From the NCBI GenBank assembly GCA_910588125.1, contig CAJUPI010000073.1, positions 1 through 14,195 of the forward strand: a stretch of DNA of 14,195 nt. The letters are read 5' to 3'. Each line of letters opens with the position of its first letter. Within the stretch, counting starts at the first letter, position 1. Origin of the DNA: an uncultured Lachnospiraceae bacterium. GTDB lineage: Bacteria > Bacillota > Clostridia > Lachnospirales > Lachnospiraceae. A program made the position numbers and the translations under genes. The notes under the pieces are model-generated. The model did not search any database. It saw nothing but the letters and a program-made list of their open reading frames with translations, and was not told the DNA's origin. Of this stretch, positions 7,659 through 14,195 are shown in pieces.

Positions 7659-9521
7659 TCAGGAAAGCTGCTCCAGCACCCATTCCACATTGTCTGTGGT
7701 TTTTAATGTTTCCAGACGGACCGGATCCTCCAGCAAAGTACATAGCTTGCTTAACAGATCCAAATGCTCATCGCCGATCCCGGCGATGCCAAAGACCAGC
7801 TGAGCCTTCTCTGCTCCAAAGTCCACACCGTCCGGATACTGGAAGAATACGATACCTGTCTTTTTTACCGTTCCCTTGGCCTGGGTCGTGCCATGAGGGA
7901 TCGCCACTCCCATACCAATATAAGTAGAAACCAATTTTTCCCTCTCCTGCATGGCATCCACGTATGTCTCATCCACGTATCCCAGCTTCACCAGCATCTC
8001 CCCGGCAAGCTGAATCGCCTCTTCCTTACTTACCGGCTTCTGTCCCAGATGTATCCCTTCCGCTATAATCACCTGCTTTTTCACCGGAACATCCGGAATT
8101 ACAATATCCGTATTCTCTCCGGCAGAGGCCGCCGGGGCATCTCCGGTAGTCAACTGTACATACAAAGCATCCAAAGCCGGATCCGCAAGGAAATTGCCAA
8201 TGGTGATCAGCTGTGCCTGCGGAGCCGATTTCCTGGCCCGCTCAGCGAGCGTTGCCTGTACTACTGCAATATCGCAGTCTGCCGGAATATTATCCACAGA
8301 AGTATTGGTCACTGCGATATCCGGCCTCTGAGCCTTGATGCGGTTGCGGAATTTCGTGGCTCCCATAGCGGAAGAACCCATACCGGCATCACAGGCAAAA
8401 ATAATCTTTTTAATTTCGGAAGCCTTTTCGATTGTTCCCGGAACCACCGTCTCTCCCTTGGCCTCTGCCTTCATAGCCGCCATCTCGCTCTGAGCCTCTT
8501 CCAGGCTCTTACCCCCGGCCATCTTCACTAATACCGATGCAATCGCAAAGGAAACTCCGGCGGAAATCGCCACTCCGGCAATCACCTTCAGCATATCCGG
8601 CCCTGGCGTCATCATCAGATAGGCAATAATAGAACCCGGAGAAGCCGGACCCACCAGGCCGCAACCAGTCATGTTAAACCAGAAAATGCCAACAATGCTT
8701 CCGACGATCGGCGCCACAATTACCAGCGGATTCATCAGAATATAGGGAAAATAAATCTCATGGATTCCTCCCAGCAGATGAATGATTACCGCGCCAGGAG
8801 CCGAGTCCTTTGTCGCCTTATCCTTACAGAAAAACATATATGCCAGCAGGACCCCTAAGCCAGGACCCGGATTCGGTTCCAGCATATACATAATTGATTT
8901 GCCTGCCTCAGCTGCCTGGGCCGTGGCAATCGGAGTGAAAATCCCATGGTTAATTGCATTATTCAAAAATAACACCTTGGCCGGCTCAATAAATACGGCC
9001 ACCAACGGCAAAAGCTCCTTTTCCACCAGAACATTCACACCGGCAGACATCACGCTTAAAATTCCACTCATCACCGGGCCGATTACCAGATAGCCTAACA
9101 TAGCCAGCAGCATACCGATAATACCTGCTGAAAAGTTGTTGATCAACATCTCAAAACCGGCCGGCATATGGCCATCCATGGCCTCATCAAACTTTTTAAT
9201 GCAAAAACCGGCTAACGGCCCTATCACCATCGCTGCCATCAACATGGTAATCGAGGTATTGCTCATAATCGCACCGATCACCGCAATCGCTCCCACCACC
9301 CGGCCGCGATCTCCACCGATCATCCGGCCTCCGGTGGATGCAATCAGCACCGGAATCAAATACGTAAGCATTGGGCCTACCATACTGTTGAACCCCTCAT
9401 TCGGGATCCATCCAGTGTCAATAAACAAAGCAGCCAAAAAGCCAAAGGCGATCAAAGCGCCGATATTCGGCATCACCATTGCCGACAAAAATTTACCAAA
9501 TCTCTGTACACTATTTTTCAA
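7659..9521 (-). CDS. mtlA: PTS mannitol-type transporter, fused IICBA
   Basis: A complete 620-residue permease that imports and phosphorylates a hexitol at the membrane. The IIC domain (about 1-345) has NNAINHGIFTP (187-197) and GGIHEIYFPYILMNP (251-265), the substrate-site motifs of mannitol permeases. IIB (about 370-460) has ACDAGMGSSAMGA with the phosphorylated Cys377. IIA (about 480-620) has GMGVAIPHGT with the phosphorylated His543. All three phosphotransfer elements are intact, and length agrees with E. coli MtlA (637). The start codon is TTG (9519-9521), 7 nt after AGGAGG; the ATG at 9524-9526 runs straight into a stop. The gene follows deoR by 47 nt and ends the transcription unit. 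No mannitol-1-phosphate dehydrogenase MtlD is nearby, so the substrate could be mannitol or a related hexitol or ketose. Confidence 0.92.
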   Translation of the reverse strand: MKNSVQRFGKFLSAMVMPNIGALIAFGFLAALFIDTGWIPNEGFNSMVGPMLTYLIPVLIASTGGRMIGGDRGRVVGAIAVIGAIMSNTSITMLMAAMVIGPLAGFCIKKFDEAMDGHMPAGFEMLINNFSAGIIGMLLAMLGYLVIGPVMSGILSVMSAGVNVLVEKELLPLVAVFIEPAKVLFLNNAINHGIFTPIATAQAAEAGKSIMYMLEPNPGPGLGVLLAYMFFCKDKATKDSAPGAVIIHLLGGIHEIYFPYILMNPLVIVAPIVGSIVGIFWFNMTGCGLVGPASPGSIIAYLMMTPGPDMLKVIAGVAISAGVSFAIASVLVKMAGGKSLEEAQSEMAAMKAEAKGETVVPGTIEKASEIKKIIFACDAGMGSSAMGATKFRNRIKAQRPDIAVTNTSVDNIPADCDIAVVQATLAERARKSAPQAQLITIGNFLADPALDALYVQLTTGDAPAASAGENTDIVIPDVPVKKQVIIAEGIHLGQKPVSKEEAIQLAGEMLVKLGYVDETYVDAMQEREKLVSTYIGMGVAIPHGTTQAKGTVKKTGIVFFQYPDGVDFGAEKAQLVFGIAGIGDEHLDLLSKLCTLLEDPVRLETLKTTDNVEWVLEQLS

Positions 9522-9549
9522 GACATTCCCTCCTACATAAGCAGAGCAA

Positions 9550-9562
9550 TGTCAAACTGACA
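9550..9562. promoter_or_regulatory. 13-bp palindrome TGTCA-N3-TGACA between deoR and mtlA
   Basis: TGTCAAACTGACA is a perfect 5-bp inverted repeat with a 3-bp centre, 28 bp before the mtlA start. Its geometry is the same as that of the TGTTG-N3-CAACA sites of this cluster, but the sequence differs. It may be an operator or a minor hairpin. Confidence 0.3.
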
Positions 9563-9568
9563 AAAAAC

Positions 9569-10330
9569 TTATAAAACCGGCACCTGAAACCGGCGGCATT
9601 CCGCCAGAAATGCCTCCGGCAGGTTATCATCAGAAACCAGCACGTCAATCTCCGGCAAATCACAGATCCTAAAGGTACTCCTCGTCCCCACCTTTGAAGA
9701 ATCCATCAGCACGATTACCTGCTCTGACTGCCGGATCGCCGTCTGTTTCAAGATAGCTTCCTCATCACTCCCACAGGTAAAGCCCGTGTCCAGGCTATAG
9801 CTGGTAACTCCCAAAAAAGTCTGGCTGAAATTCACCCGCTCCAGTTCTCTGACTGCCGAAATTCCATATACGCTCTGACTGTACCGGTTCAATCTTCCTC
9901 CCGGAAGCATCACCGACGGCCTGGAAAGATTAGCCAGCTCCGTGGCACAGCTTAGCCCGGTCGTATAGATCAGATTTGACTGATCCGGAAACTGTCTGGC
10001 CAGTATCGTAGTGGTACTGCCGGAGTCCACAAAAATCGTCGTGTCCGGCCTCAGCAGAGAGAGTGCTTTTTCAGCAATCCTCTGCTTTCCCGGAATATTG
10101 CGGACTGCACGCTTGCTCAGATAATCATCTGTTCCCACGACTACCTGAACGGATTTCGCCCCTCCGTGAACCCGCACAATCCGCTTTGCCTCATCCAAAA
10201 TCTTCAAATCCGTACGCAGTGTCATCTCAGACACCGGGGCAAATGCTTTCTTAATCTGGGCAAAACTCACCGTTCCATGTTCGTTTATCAGTTCAACAAT
10301 CGCATTTCTGCGCGTTTCCATAGAATCCAA
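9569..10330 (-). CDS. DeoR/GlpR-family sugar-responsive repressor
   Basis: The 253-residue product has the family layout. An N-terminal winged helix-turn-helix (ETRRNAIVELINEHGTVSF, then SEMTLRTDLKILDEAKRIVRVHGGAK) is followed by a phosphosugar-sensing domain (FVDSGSTTTILARQF, TTGLSCATELA, LPGGRLN, FLGVTSYSLDTGFTC, VLMDSSKVG). Such proteins usually repress catabolic operons and are released by a phosphorylated intermediate such as fructose-1-phosphate. I place the start at TTG 10328-10330, which is 6 nt from GGGAGG; the ATG at 10319-10321 is 15 nt away. It sits between the dehydrogenase and permease genes and probably regulates the whole cluster through the TGTTG-N3-CAACA sites. Its leader can form competing hairpins that involve the ribosome binding site. 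Confidence 0.92.
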   Translation of the reverse strand: MDSMETRRNAIVELINEHGTVSFAQIKKAFAPVSEMTLRTDLKILDEAKRIVRVHGGAKSVQVVVGTDDYLSKRAVRNIPGKQRIAEKALSLLRPDTTIFVDSGSTTTILARQFPDQSNLIYTTGLSCATELANLSRPSVMLPGGRLNRYSQSVYGISAVRELERVNFSQTFLGVTSYSLDTGFTCGSDEEAILKQTAIRQSEQVIVLMDSSKVGTRSTFRICDLPEIDVLVSDDNLPEAFLAECRRFQVPVL

Positions 10331-10336
10331 AATCTA

Positions 10337-10379
10337 CCTCCCGTCCATGCCGGAAACACCGCGGACGGGGTTCCGGCAT
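10337..10379 (-). promoter_or_regulatory. Two mutually exclusive hairpins over the deoR ribosome binding site
   Basis: On the minus-strand transcript, ATGCCGGAA (10371-10379) pairs with TTCCGGCAT (10347-10355), 9 bp. Alternatively CCCGTCC (10363-10369), in the loop of the first hairpin, pairs with GGACGGG (10340-10346), 7 bp. The second pairing takes up the GGG of the GGGAGG ribosome binding site (10337-10342), so the two forms could give open and closed states. The leader starts 2 nt after the dehydrogenase stop codon. Confidence 0.55.
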
Positions 10380-10381
10380 TC

Positions 10382-11650
10382 TTATTCATCAATAAAGTTT
10401 GCCAGTAAATACTCTTCTGCCTCCGGGCACCACAATCCCTGGTGCGCATCCACAATATCCGCCAGGGCGATCAGACGGGAATCTCCGTTTTCCTCTCCCT
10501 TTGCCCGCAGATCAGTCAATGCCGTTAATGGCATGGAAAGCCAGGTATAGATCAGTTTCTTACCTCCCGGAATCTTCGGCAGATTCAGGGTCGTCTCTGC
10601 CGCAGCATCCAATCCTCCGATATGTGTTACCATCACAGCCGGATTGATCCTTTTAGCTGCTGTCAGCTCCAGGGATTCTATCATATCTGCGGTATTCCCG
10701 CCAGTGGTCCCCATAACATGAGTGGAATTATAGTGTACATCATAAAAATTCATGGTAGCGCTGAACTGATTGTCTGTCGGGCCAGCAAAGAAATTCAGAC
10801 ATCCGTCACGTCCCAAAATTGCACTGGACTGTGTCACTACTGCAGCCACCGGAGCGTAACAGAGTACATCGTCGTATCCCGTACCGCCGGAAATCCGCAT
10901 CAGCTCTGCCACCGGATCCTCAAACTTGCCGGTATTGACAAAATGAACTTCGATGCCCTCCTTGGCATATTCCTGCGGTGGGAACAGCTGTGCTGCCCGA
11001 TCCAGACGATCCTGCGCCAAATCCGTCACCACTACCATGGAGGGGCGTACATCCCGGTGCAGGGCATAAGTCAATGCTCCCAGGCCCATAGGACCGGCAC
11101 CGGCCATGATCGCCAGCTTGCCATTTTCCTTGATCCCCATCTGATGCGTATATACACCCATCTGAGTATGATAAGCCGCATTGAAAGCGCCAATACTACA
11201 AGACATCGGCTCCGCCAGAGATGCCTCATAATAAGCCCGCCCTTTATACTCCAGCAGGCAGCCCAGCTCCATAACCTCTGCCGGAATCACACAGTAAGTG
11301 GTATCTCCGCCAAAGAATTCGTAGGAATATCCCGGGCTCCACATCGTTCCTTTATAATTCAATGCCGGCTGCAGGGTAAACTTCATTCCCGGCTTAAAGG
11401 TATCCTGATGATTCTTGCCTACCTTGACAATGTCCCCGGCAAATTCATGTCCCATAATCGCCGGATGTTCTGCCACATCGTCGTGAACCCGTTTATGCTT
11501 TTCTCCCAAAATCGCGCATTTATAGGTAGACATACAGATACTGTCCGAAACCACTTTAACCAGGATCTCATCATCCGTGATCTCCGGCAGCTCAAACTCT
11601 TCCAGTCTCAGATCATTTGCTCCATGTAATCTAACGCCCCTTGCTTTCAT
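10382..11650 (-). CDS. sorE: Zinc-type medium-chain dehydrogenase, L-sorbose-1-phosphate reductase-like
   Basis: A 422-residue alcohol dehydrogenase superfamily member. ATG at 11648-11650 follows AAAGGAG by 8 nt. The catalytic domain begins VRLHGANDLRLEEFELPEI, with Cys39 in SDSICMSTYK and GHEFAG (67-72) as the likely zinc site. SLAEPMSCSIGAF (144-156) and the Rossmann motif GAGPMG (184-189), with Asp210 ending the second strand, point to NAD(H). The four-cysteine structural zinc loop of classical alcohol dehydrogenases is absent. The closest family I recognise is SorE, which reduces L-sorbose-1-phosphate to glucitol-6-phosphate. Lying next to a mannitol-type PTS with no MtlD, it may instead oxidise the imported hexitol phosphate to a ketose phosphate. 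The family is confident; the substrate is inferred. Confidence 0.85.
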   Translation of the reverse strand: MKARGVRLHGANDLRLEEFELPEITDDEILVKVVSDSICMSTYKCAILGEKHKRVHDDVAEHPAIMGHEFAGDIVKVGKNHQDTFKPGMKFTLQPALNYKGTMWSPGYSYEFFGGDTTYCVIPAEVMELGCLLEYKGRAYYEASLAEPMSCSIGAFNAAYHTQMGVYTHQMGIKENGKLAIMAGAGPMGLGALTYALHRDVRPSMVVVTDLAQDRLDRAAQLFPPQEYAKEGIEVHFVNTGKFEDPVAELMRISGGTGYDDVLCYAPVAAVVTQSSAILGRDGCLNFFAGPTDNQFSATMNFYDVHYNSTHVMGTTGGNTADMIESLELTAAKRINPAVMVTHIGGLDAAAETTLNLPKIPGGKKLIYTWLSMPLTALTDLRAKGEENGDSRLIALADIVDAHQGLWCPEAEEYLLANFIDE

Positions 11651-11669
11651 AATAAAAACTCCTTTCTCA

Positions 11670-11700
11670 ATAATAACGAAATTTTCCTGTTGTTTCAACA
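11670..11700 (-). promoter_or_regulatory. Promoter of the sorE-like gene with an overlapping operator
   Basis: TTGAAA (11693-11698) and TATTAT (11670-11675) are 17 bp apart on the minus strand. The -35 lies inside the perfect palindrome TGTTG-TTT-CAACA (11688-11700), so a bound repressor would block polymerase directly. The predicted leader is about 15-20 nt. Confidence 0.65.
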
Positions 11701-11760
11701 AAAACTTTTAGTTTTATCGTTCCAATACTCCCTCTCATATGGACTTCTTTATCTTCTCAT

Positions 11761-12693
11761 TTACAGGCTGCGAAATACCACCTTGGGCATCAATCCATCG
11801 ATCACATCATACTCTGCTGCCTGTGTTCCACTGCACATCACATTGGCTGCCCCGGTAGCTGTCGAAAGACGAACTGCCTCCTCAAGGCTCATCCCTGCTT
11901 CCTCTGCCACTGCTAACGCCGCAACCACACTGTCTCCGGCTCCCACGGTGCTCCCCACCGGTACCTTCAGGCCTTCGGCATAGATGGTCTTATCCTTTGT
12001 CACATACAGAGCTCCCTCTCCCCCCATGGATACGACAATCTTAGCAATCCCATACTTCTCCATCAGGCTGCGGGCGGCCTGCTCTAACTCCTTCGGAGTC
12101 TCCAGCTTCTCACCCAAAAGGCCGGAAAGCTCATGATTATTTGGTTTAATCAGATAGGGAGCGGCTTTAAGGCCTGCTGATAGCAGCTCTCCGTCTGCAT
12201 CCAAAATCACCCTGGCCCCTGTTTCCCGACAAGCTTTCACCCAGATATAATAAGTATTCTTCGGTGCTCCCTTTGGCAAGCTTCCCGATAAAACCACGAT
12301 GTCCTCTTTATTCAGCTTTGCCAGCAGTTCCTTTAAAAGTCCGTCCAACAATTCTTCGGAAACCGTGATTCCCGGCTCATTAATATCCGTGTTGGTATGG
12401 CCCACCAGATCCACCACCTTCAGATTTGTGCGAGTCTCCCCTTTCGCAAAATGAAAGTCCGTCTCCAGCCCCATATGCTCCAATGCCGACTGAATTGCCT
12501 TCCCGGTGGCGCCGCCAAGTATTCCGGTGGCAATGCTTTTACTGCCCAGCTTTTGGATAACCTTTGATACATTGATACCTTTTCCGCCCGGATCCGTACG
12601 CATCTGCGTAATACGGTTCACGCTGTCAATGGTAAATGACGGGATTTCCACTGTCTTGTCCAGGGCAGGATTGAGTGTTACCGTGTAGATCAT
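11761..12693 (-). CDS. fruK: 1-phosphofructokinase-type PfkB sugar-phosphate kinase
   Basis: A 310-residue ribokinase-fold kinase with the FruK/LacC start MIYTVTLNPALDKTVEI, the PfkB signature DPGGKGINVSKVIQKLG (35-50), VVLSGSLPKG, IKPNNHELSGLLG and the C-terminal anion-hole/catalytic motif GAGDS (251-255, Asp254 as base). Members phosphorylate fructose-1-phosphate or tagatose-6-phosphate with ATP in the cytoplasm, giving a bisphosphate for aldolase. ATG at 12691-12693 follows AAGGAGG; the frame extends a little upstream without family sequence. A near-consensus promoter and two operator-like palindromes precede it. The sequence cannot separate fructose-1-phosphate from tagatose-6-phosphate as substrate; with a ketose-phosphate-forming neighbour, the former is favoured. 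Confidence 0.88.
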   Translation of the reverse strand: MIYTVTLNPALDKTVEIPSFTIDSVNRITQMRTDPGGKGINVSKVIQKLGSKSIATGILGGATGKAIQSALEHMGLETDFHFAKGETRTNLKVVDLVGHTNTDINEPGITVSEELLDGLLKELLAKLNKEDIVVLSGSLPKGAPKNTYYIWVKACRETGARVILDADGELLSAGLKAAPYLIKPNNHELSGLLGEKLETPKELEQAARSLMEKYGIAKIVVSMGGEGALYVTKDKTIYAEGLKVPVGSTVGAGDSVVAALAVAEEAGMSLEEAVRLSTATGAANVMCSGTQAAEYDVIDGLMPKVVFRSL

Positions 12694-12718
12694 TGTACCT
12701 TCTCCTCCTTCTATTTTT

Positions 12719-12753
12719 TGTTGAACCAACAGTTATTAACTTTTGTTTCAACA
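12719..12753 (-). promoter_or_regulatory. Tandem operators before fruK, TGTTG-N3-CAACA
   Basis: A perfect palindrome TGTTG-AAC-CAACA (12719-12731) and a one-mismatch copy TTTTG-TTT-CAACA (12741-12753) have centres 22 bp apart, about two helical turns. Both lie just downstream of the predicted transcription start. The motif recurs at 11688-11700, where it shares an 11-bp identical stretch, TTGTTTCAACA. They are probable sites for the DeoR protein encoded nearby. Confidence 0.65.
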
Positions 12754-12763
12754 GCGTAAGTTT

Positions 12764-12792
12764 ATAATACCAAGATATTTTCGATTTGTCAA
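12764..12792 (-). promoter_or_regulatory. SigA promoter of fruK
   Basis: TTGACA (12787-12792) and TATTAT (12764-12769) are 17 bp apart on the minus strand. The predicted start near 12757 is followed at once by the two operator-like palindromes. The -35 lies just past the glycerate kinase stop, and no terminator separates the two genes. Confidence 0.75.
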
Positions 12793-12800
12793 TTGTTATT

Positions 12801-13982
12801 TCAAAAATTTTGATTTTTATTACGAAAATATTTCTTTTTACCTGCCTCCATTTCCATACCAATCCGTACCATCCGGAACATTCTTTCTGCTGCATCTGCA
12901 TACAACTCTTCAGCGCGGTCACATGCCTCCCGGATATCCATAGCGCCATTAATCGTTGGCAAAATGCTGTCAATACCAAACTCAAATATCTTCTCTGCCT
13001 CCCAGCCCATACCGCCCACTAAGGCAACCACAGGAATTCCCCTTGCCTTACAGCGTTTCCCAATCCCGCTGGGTACTTTGCCATATGCCGACTGCCAGTC
13101 AATGCGCCCTTCACCGGTAACTACCAAATCCGTGCCTTCCAAAAGGCTGTCAAAATCAATCAGATCCAAAACCGCATCGATTCCTGACTTTAAAGATGCA
13201 TTGAGGAATCCACAAAGCGCTGCACCTAAGCCGCCTGCCGCGCCGGCACCAGCCTGCTCTTCTACATGGATTCCCATACGTTCCCGCATCACCGCGGCAT
13301 AATTCTTCATTCCTTCTTCCAATTGATCTAGTATCTCCGGCGTGCCTCCCTTTTGCATACCAAAGGTATACGTCGCACCGTTTGGTCCTGTCAGTGGATT
13401 TTTCACATCGCACATTACTGTTATTTGTGCCTCCCTTACCGCCGGATAGAGACCGCTCACATCAATATCCACAACTCTGGCCAGATCCGAACCGACTCCT
13501 GTCAGTTCCTTTCCTTTGCCATCCAGAAAACGGATTCCCAATGCACGCATTGCTCCCATACCGCCATCATTCGTTGCACTGCCTCCAATCGCAATCGTCA
13601 GCTTGCGCACTCCCTGTTCTAGCGCATCCCGAATCAACTCTCCGGTGCCATAAGTGGTTGTGTGCAGAGGATTCCTCTTTTCTGGCGGCACCATCGGCAA
13701 TCCGGAGGCCGCCGCCATCTCAATCACTGCCGAATCCTCATGAAAAATCCCATAAAAGCTCTCCACCTCTTCCATTAATGGCCCATGTACCATCAACCGG
13801 CGCCATCTGCCTTTCGTGGCCTTTATCACCGCCTCCACAGTTCCCTCCCCGCCATCTGCCACCGGCACTCCAACCGTCTCACATCCCGGAAAAACCTTGT
13901 TTGCCGCCTCTGTCAGCAGACGGATACTCTGTTCCGAAGTGATCGTCCCCTTAAACGAATCTGAAGCAAATAAAAATCGCAT
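12801..13982 (-). CDS. Glycerate kinase (GarK/GlxK family)
   Basis: A 393-residue member of glycerate kinase family 1, which phosphorylates D-glycerate with ATP (usually to 2-phosphoglycerate) for entry into lower glycolysis. Family motifs are FLFASDSFKGTITSEQ (N-terminus), VADGGEGTVEAV, the central KLTIAIGGSATNDGGMGAM, CDVKNPLTGPNGAT and VVTGEGRIDWQSAYGKVP. I chose ATG 13980-13982, which begins MRFLFASDSFKG as the family does and is 9 nt from AGGAG; an ATG two codons upstream is too close to that site. The last 13 residues (GKKKYFRNKNQNF) are an AT-rich tail beyond the usual end. It has its own weak promoter and lacks a perfect operator, so it may be only loosely coupled to fruK. Confidence 0.92.
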   Translation of the reverse strand: MRFLFASDSFKGTITSEQSIRLLTEAANKVFPGCETVGVPVADGGEGTVEAVIKATKGRWRRLMVHGPLMEEVESFYGIFHEDSAVIEMAAASGLPMVPPEKRNPLHTTTYGTGELIRDALEQGVRKLTIAIGGSATNDGGMGAMRALGIRFLDGKGKELTGVGSDLARVVDIDVSGLYPAVREAQITVMCDVKNPLTGPNGATYTFGMQKGGTPEILDQLEEGMKNYAAVMRERMGIHVEEQAGAGAAGGLGAALCGFLNASLKSGIDAVLDLIDFDSLLEGTDLVVTGEGRIDWQSAYGKVPSGIGKRCKARGIPVVALVGGMGWEAEKIFEFGIDSILPTINGAMDIREACDRAEELYADAAERMFRMVRIGMEMEAGKKKYFRNKNQNF

Positions 13983-14025
13983 ACTCATCCTCTCCTCATA
14001 TGTTGTTTCTGTTCTCATATATGCT

Positions 14026-14034
14026 ATCATACCA
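14026..14034 (-). promoter_or_regulatory. Possible extended -10 promoter of glycerate kinase
   Basis: TGG-TATGAT on the minus strand (-10 at 14026-14031) fits an extended -10 element; no good -35 is present at the right distance. A half-match to the cluster operator, TGTTGTTTC, lies downstream at 14001-14009. Confidence 0.35.
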
Positions 14035-14140
14035 TACGCTGCTGCATCGCGTTACAGCAATGGGCATAACCGCCAAAATTTTCTATCAAAAACCAGACAA
14101 ATCGCTGGTAAATCGTTCCCCAAAGAATTGCCGGTTGCCA

Positions 14141-14195
14141 CCAATGTCATTAAGTTAATTTTCTTGGAAGGTACGCCATGGAAAAAGGAGCGGGA
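14141..14195. repeat. Second, partial copy of the palindromic repeat, cut by the window edge
   Basis: It begins CCAATGTCATTAAGTTAA and continues through GGAAGGTACGCCATGG to AAAAAGGAGCGGGA. It matches the reverse complement of the right half of the 1429-1589 element, including the CAATGTCATT end, the GGTACGCCATGG core and the GGAGCGGGA arm. Small differences show that the two copies have diverged. Confidence 0.75.

Noticed and set aside
7764..8531. 255-codon plus-strand open frame opposite mtlA
   Set aside because: It lies within the conserved IIB and IIA coding region and has no family features or ribosome binding site.
10340..10379. H-type pseudoknot in the deoR leader
   Set aside because: The two stems have zero linker on the side that must span the 9-bp stem, so simultaneous formation is unlikely; competing hairpins fit better.
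10622..11629. 335-codon plus-strand open frame opposite the sorE-like gene
   Set aside because: It is an antisense shadow of a conserved dehydrogenase; its composition (many Cys, His, Ile) is typical of reverse-strand reading.

Overview
The window looks like a chromosomal stretch from a Gram-positive anaerobe of the Clostridia, most likely Lachnospiraceae. The reasons are strong AGGAGG-type ribosome binding sites, near-consensus SigA promoters in AT-rich gaps, TTG starts, and the kinds of genes present. The assignment is from gene content and style, not from a database match. Almost everything is on the minus strand, so the genes are described here in transcription order, from high to low coordinates.

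Region A (about 14040 to 7567) is a sugar or hexitol catabolic cluster. It holds glycerate kinase, a 1-phosphofructokinase-type PfkB kinase, an L-sorbose-1-phosphate-reductase-like dehydrogenase, a DeoR regulator and a mannitol-type PTS IICBA permease, and it ends in a clear intrinsic terminator at 7567-7602. The motif TGTTG-N3-CAACA occurs before the kinase (one perfect copy and one with a mismatch, centres 22 bp apart, just downstream of a promoter) and before the dehydrogenase (over the -35 box). These are good candidate operators for the DeoR protein. The deoR leader can form two mutually exclusive hairpins, one of which takes up half of its ribosome binding site.

Region B (about 7605 to 6594) holds the remnant of an AraC-family regulator on the plus strand, broken at both ends, and an AT-rich divergent intergenic region. 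That region contains a perfect TTGACA-N17-TATAAT promoter reading to the left.

Region C (6593 to 628) is one operon: an NRAMP-fold transporter of the YcsG type, pxpB, pxpC, biotin carboxyl carrier protein, biotin carboxylase and pxpA. It corresponds to the Bacillus ycsFG-kipIA cluster with a biotin carboxylase and its carrier added. Because PxpB and PxpC resemble the two halves of the urea carboxylase carboxyltransferase domain, the operon contains every module of a split, urea-carboxylase-like biotin enzyme plus a 5-oxoprolinase-type subunit. A 161-bp palindromic repeat sits between accC and pxpA. Part of a second, diverged copy closes the window at 14141-14195.

Region D (516 to 1) is the start of a methyl-accepting chemotaxis protein with its own promoter. 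Its reading frame is broken by an apparent one-base deletion near 247. No tRNA, rRNA, CRISPR array or transposase gene was seen.
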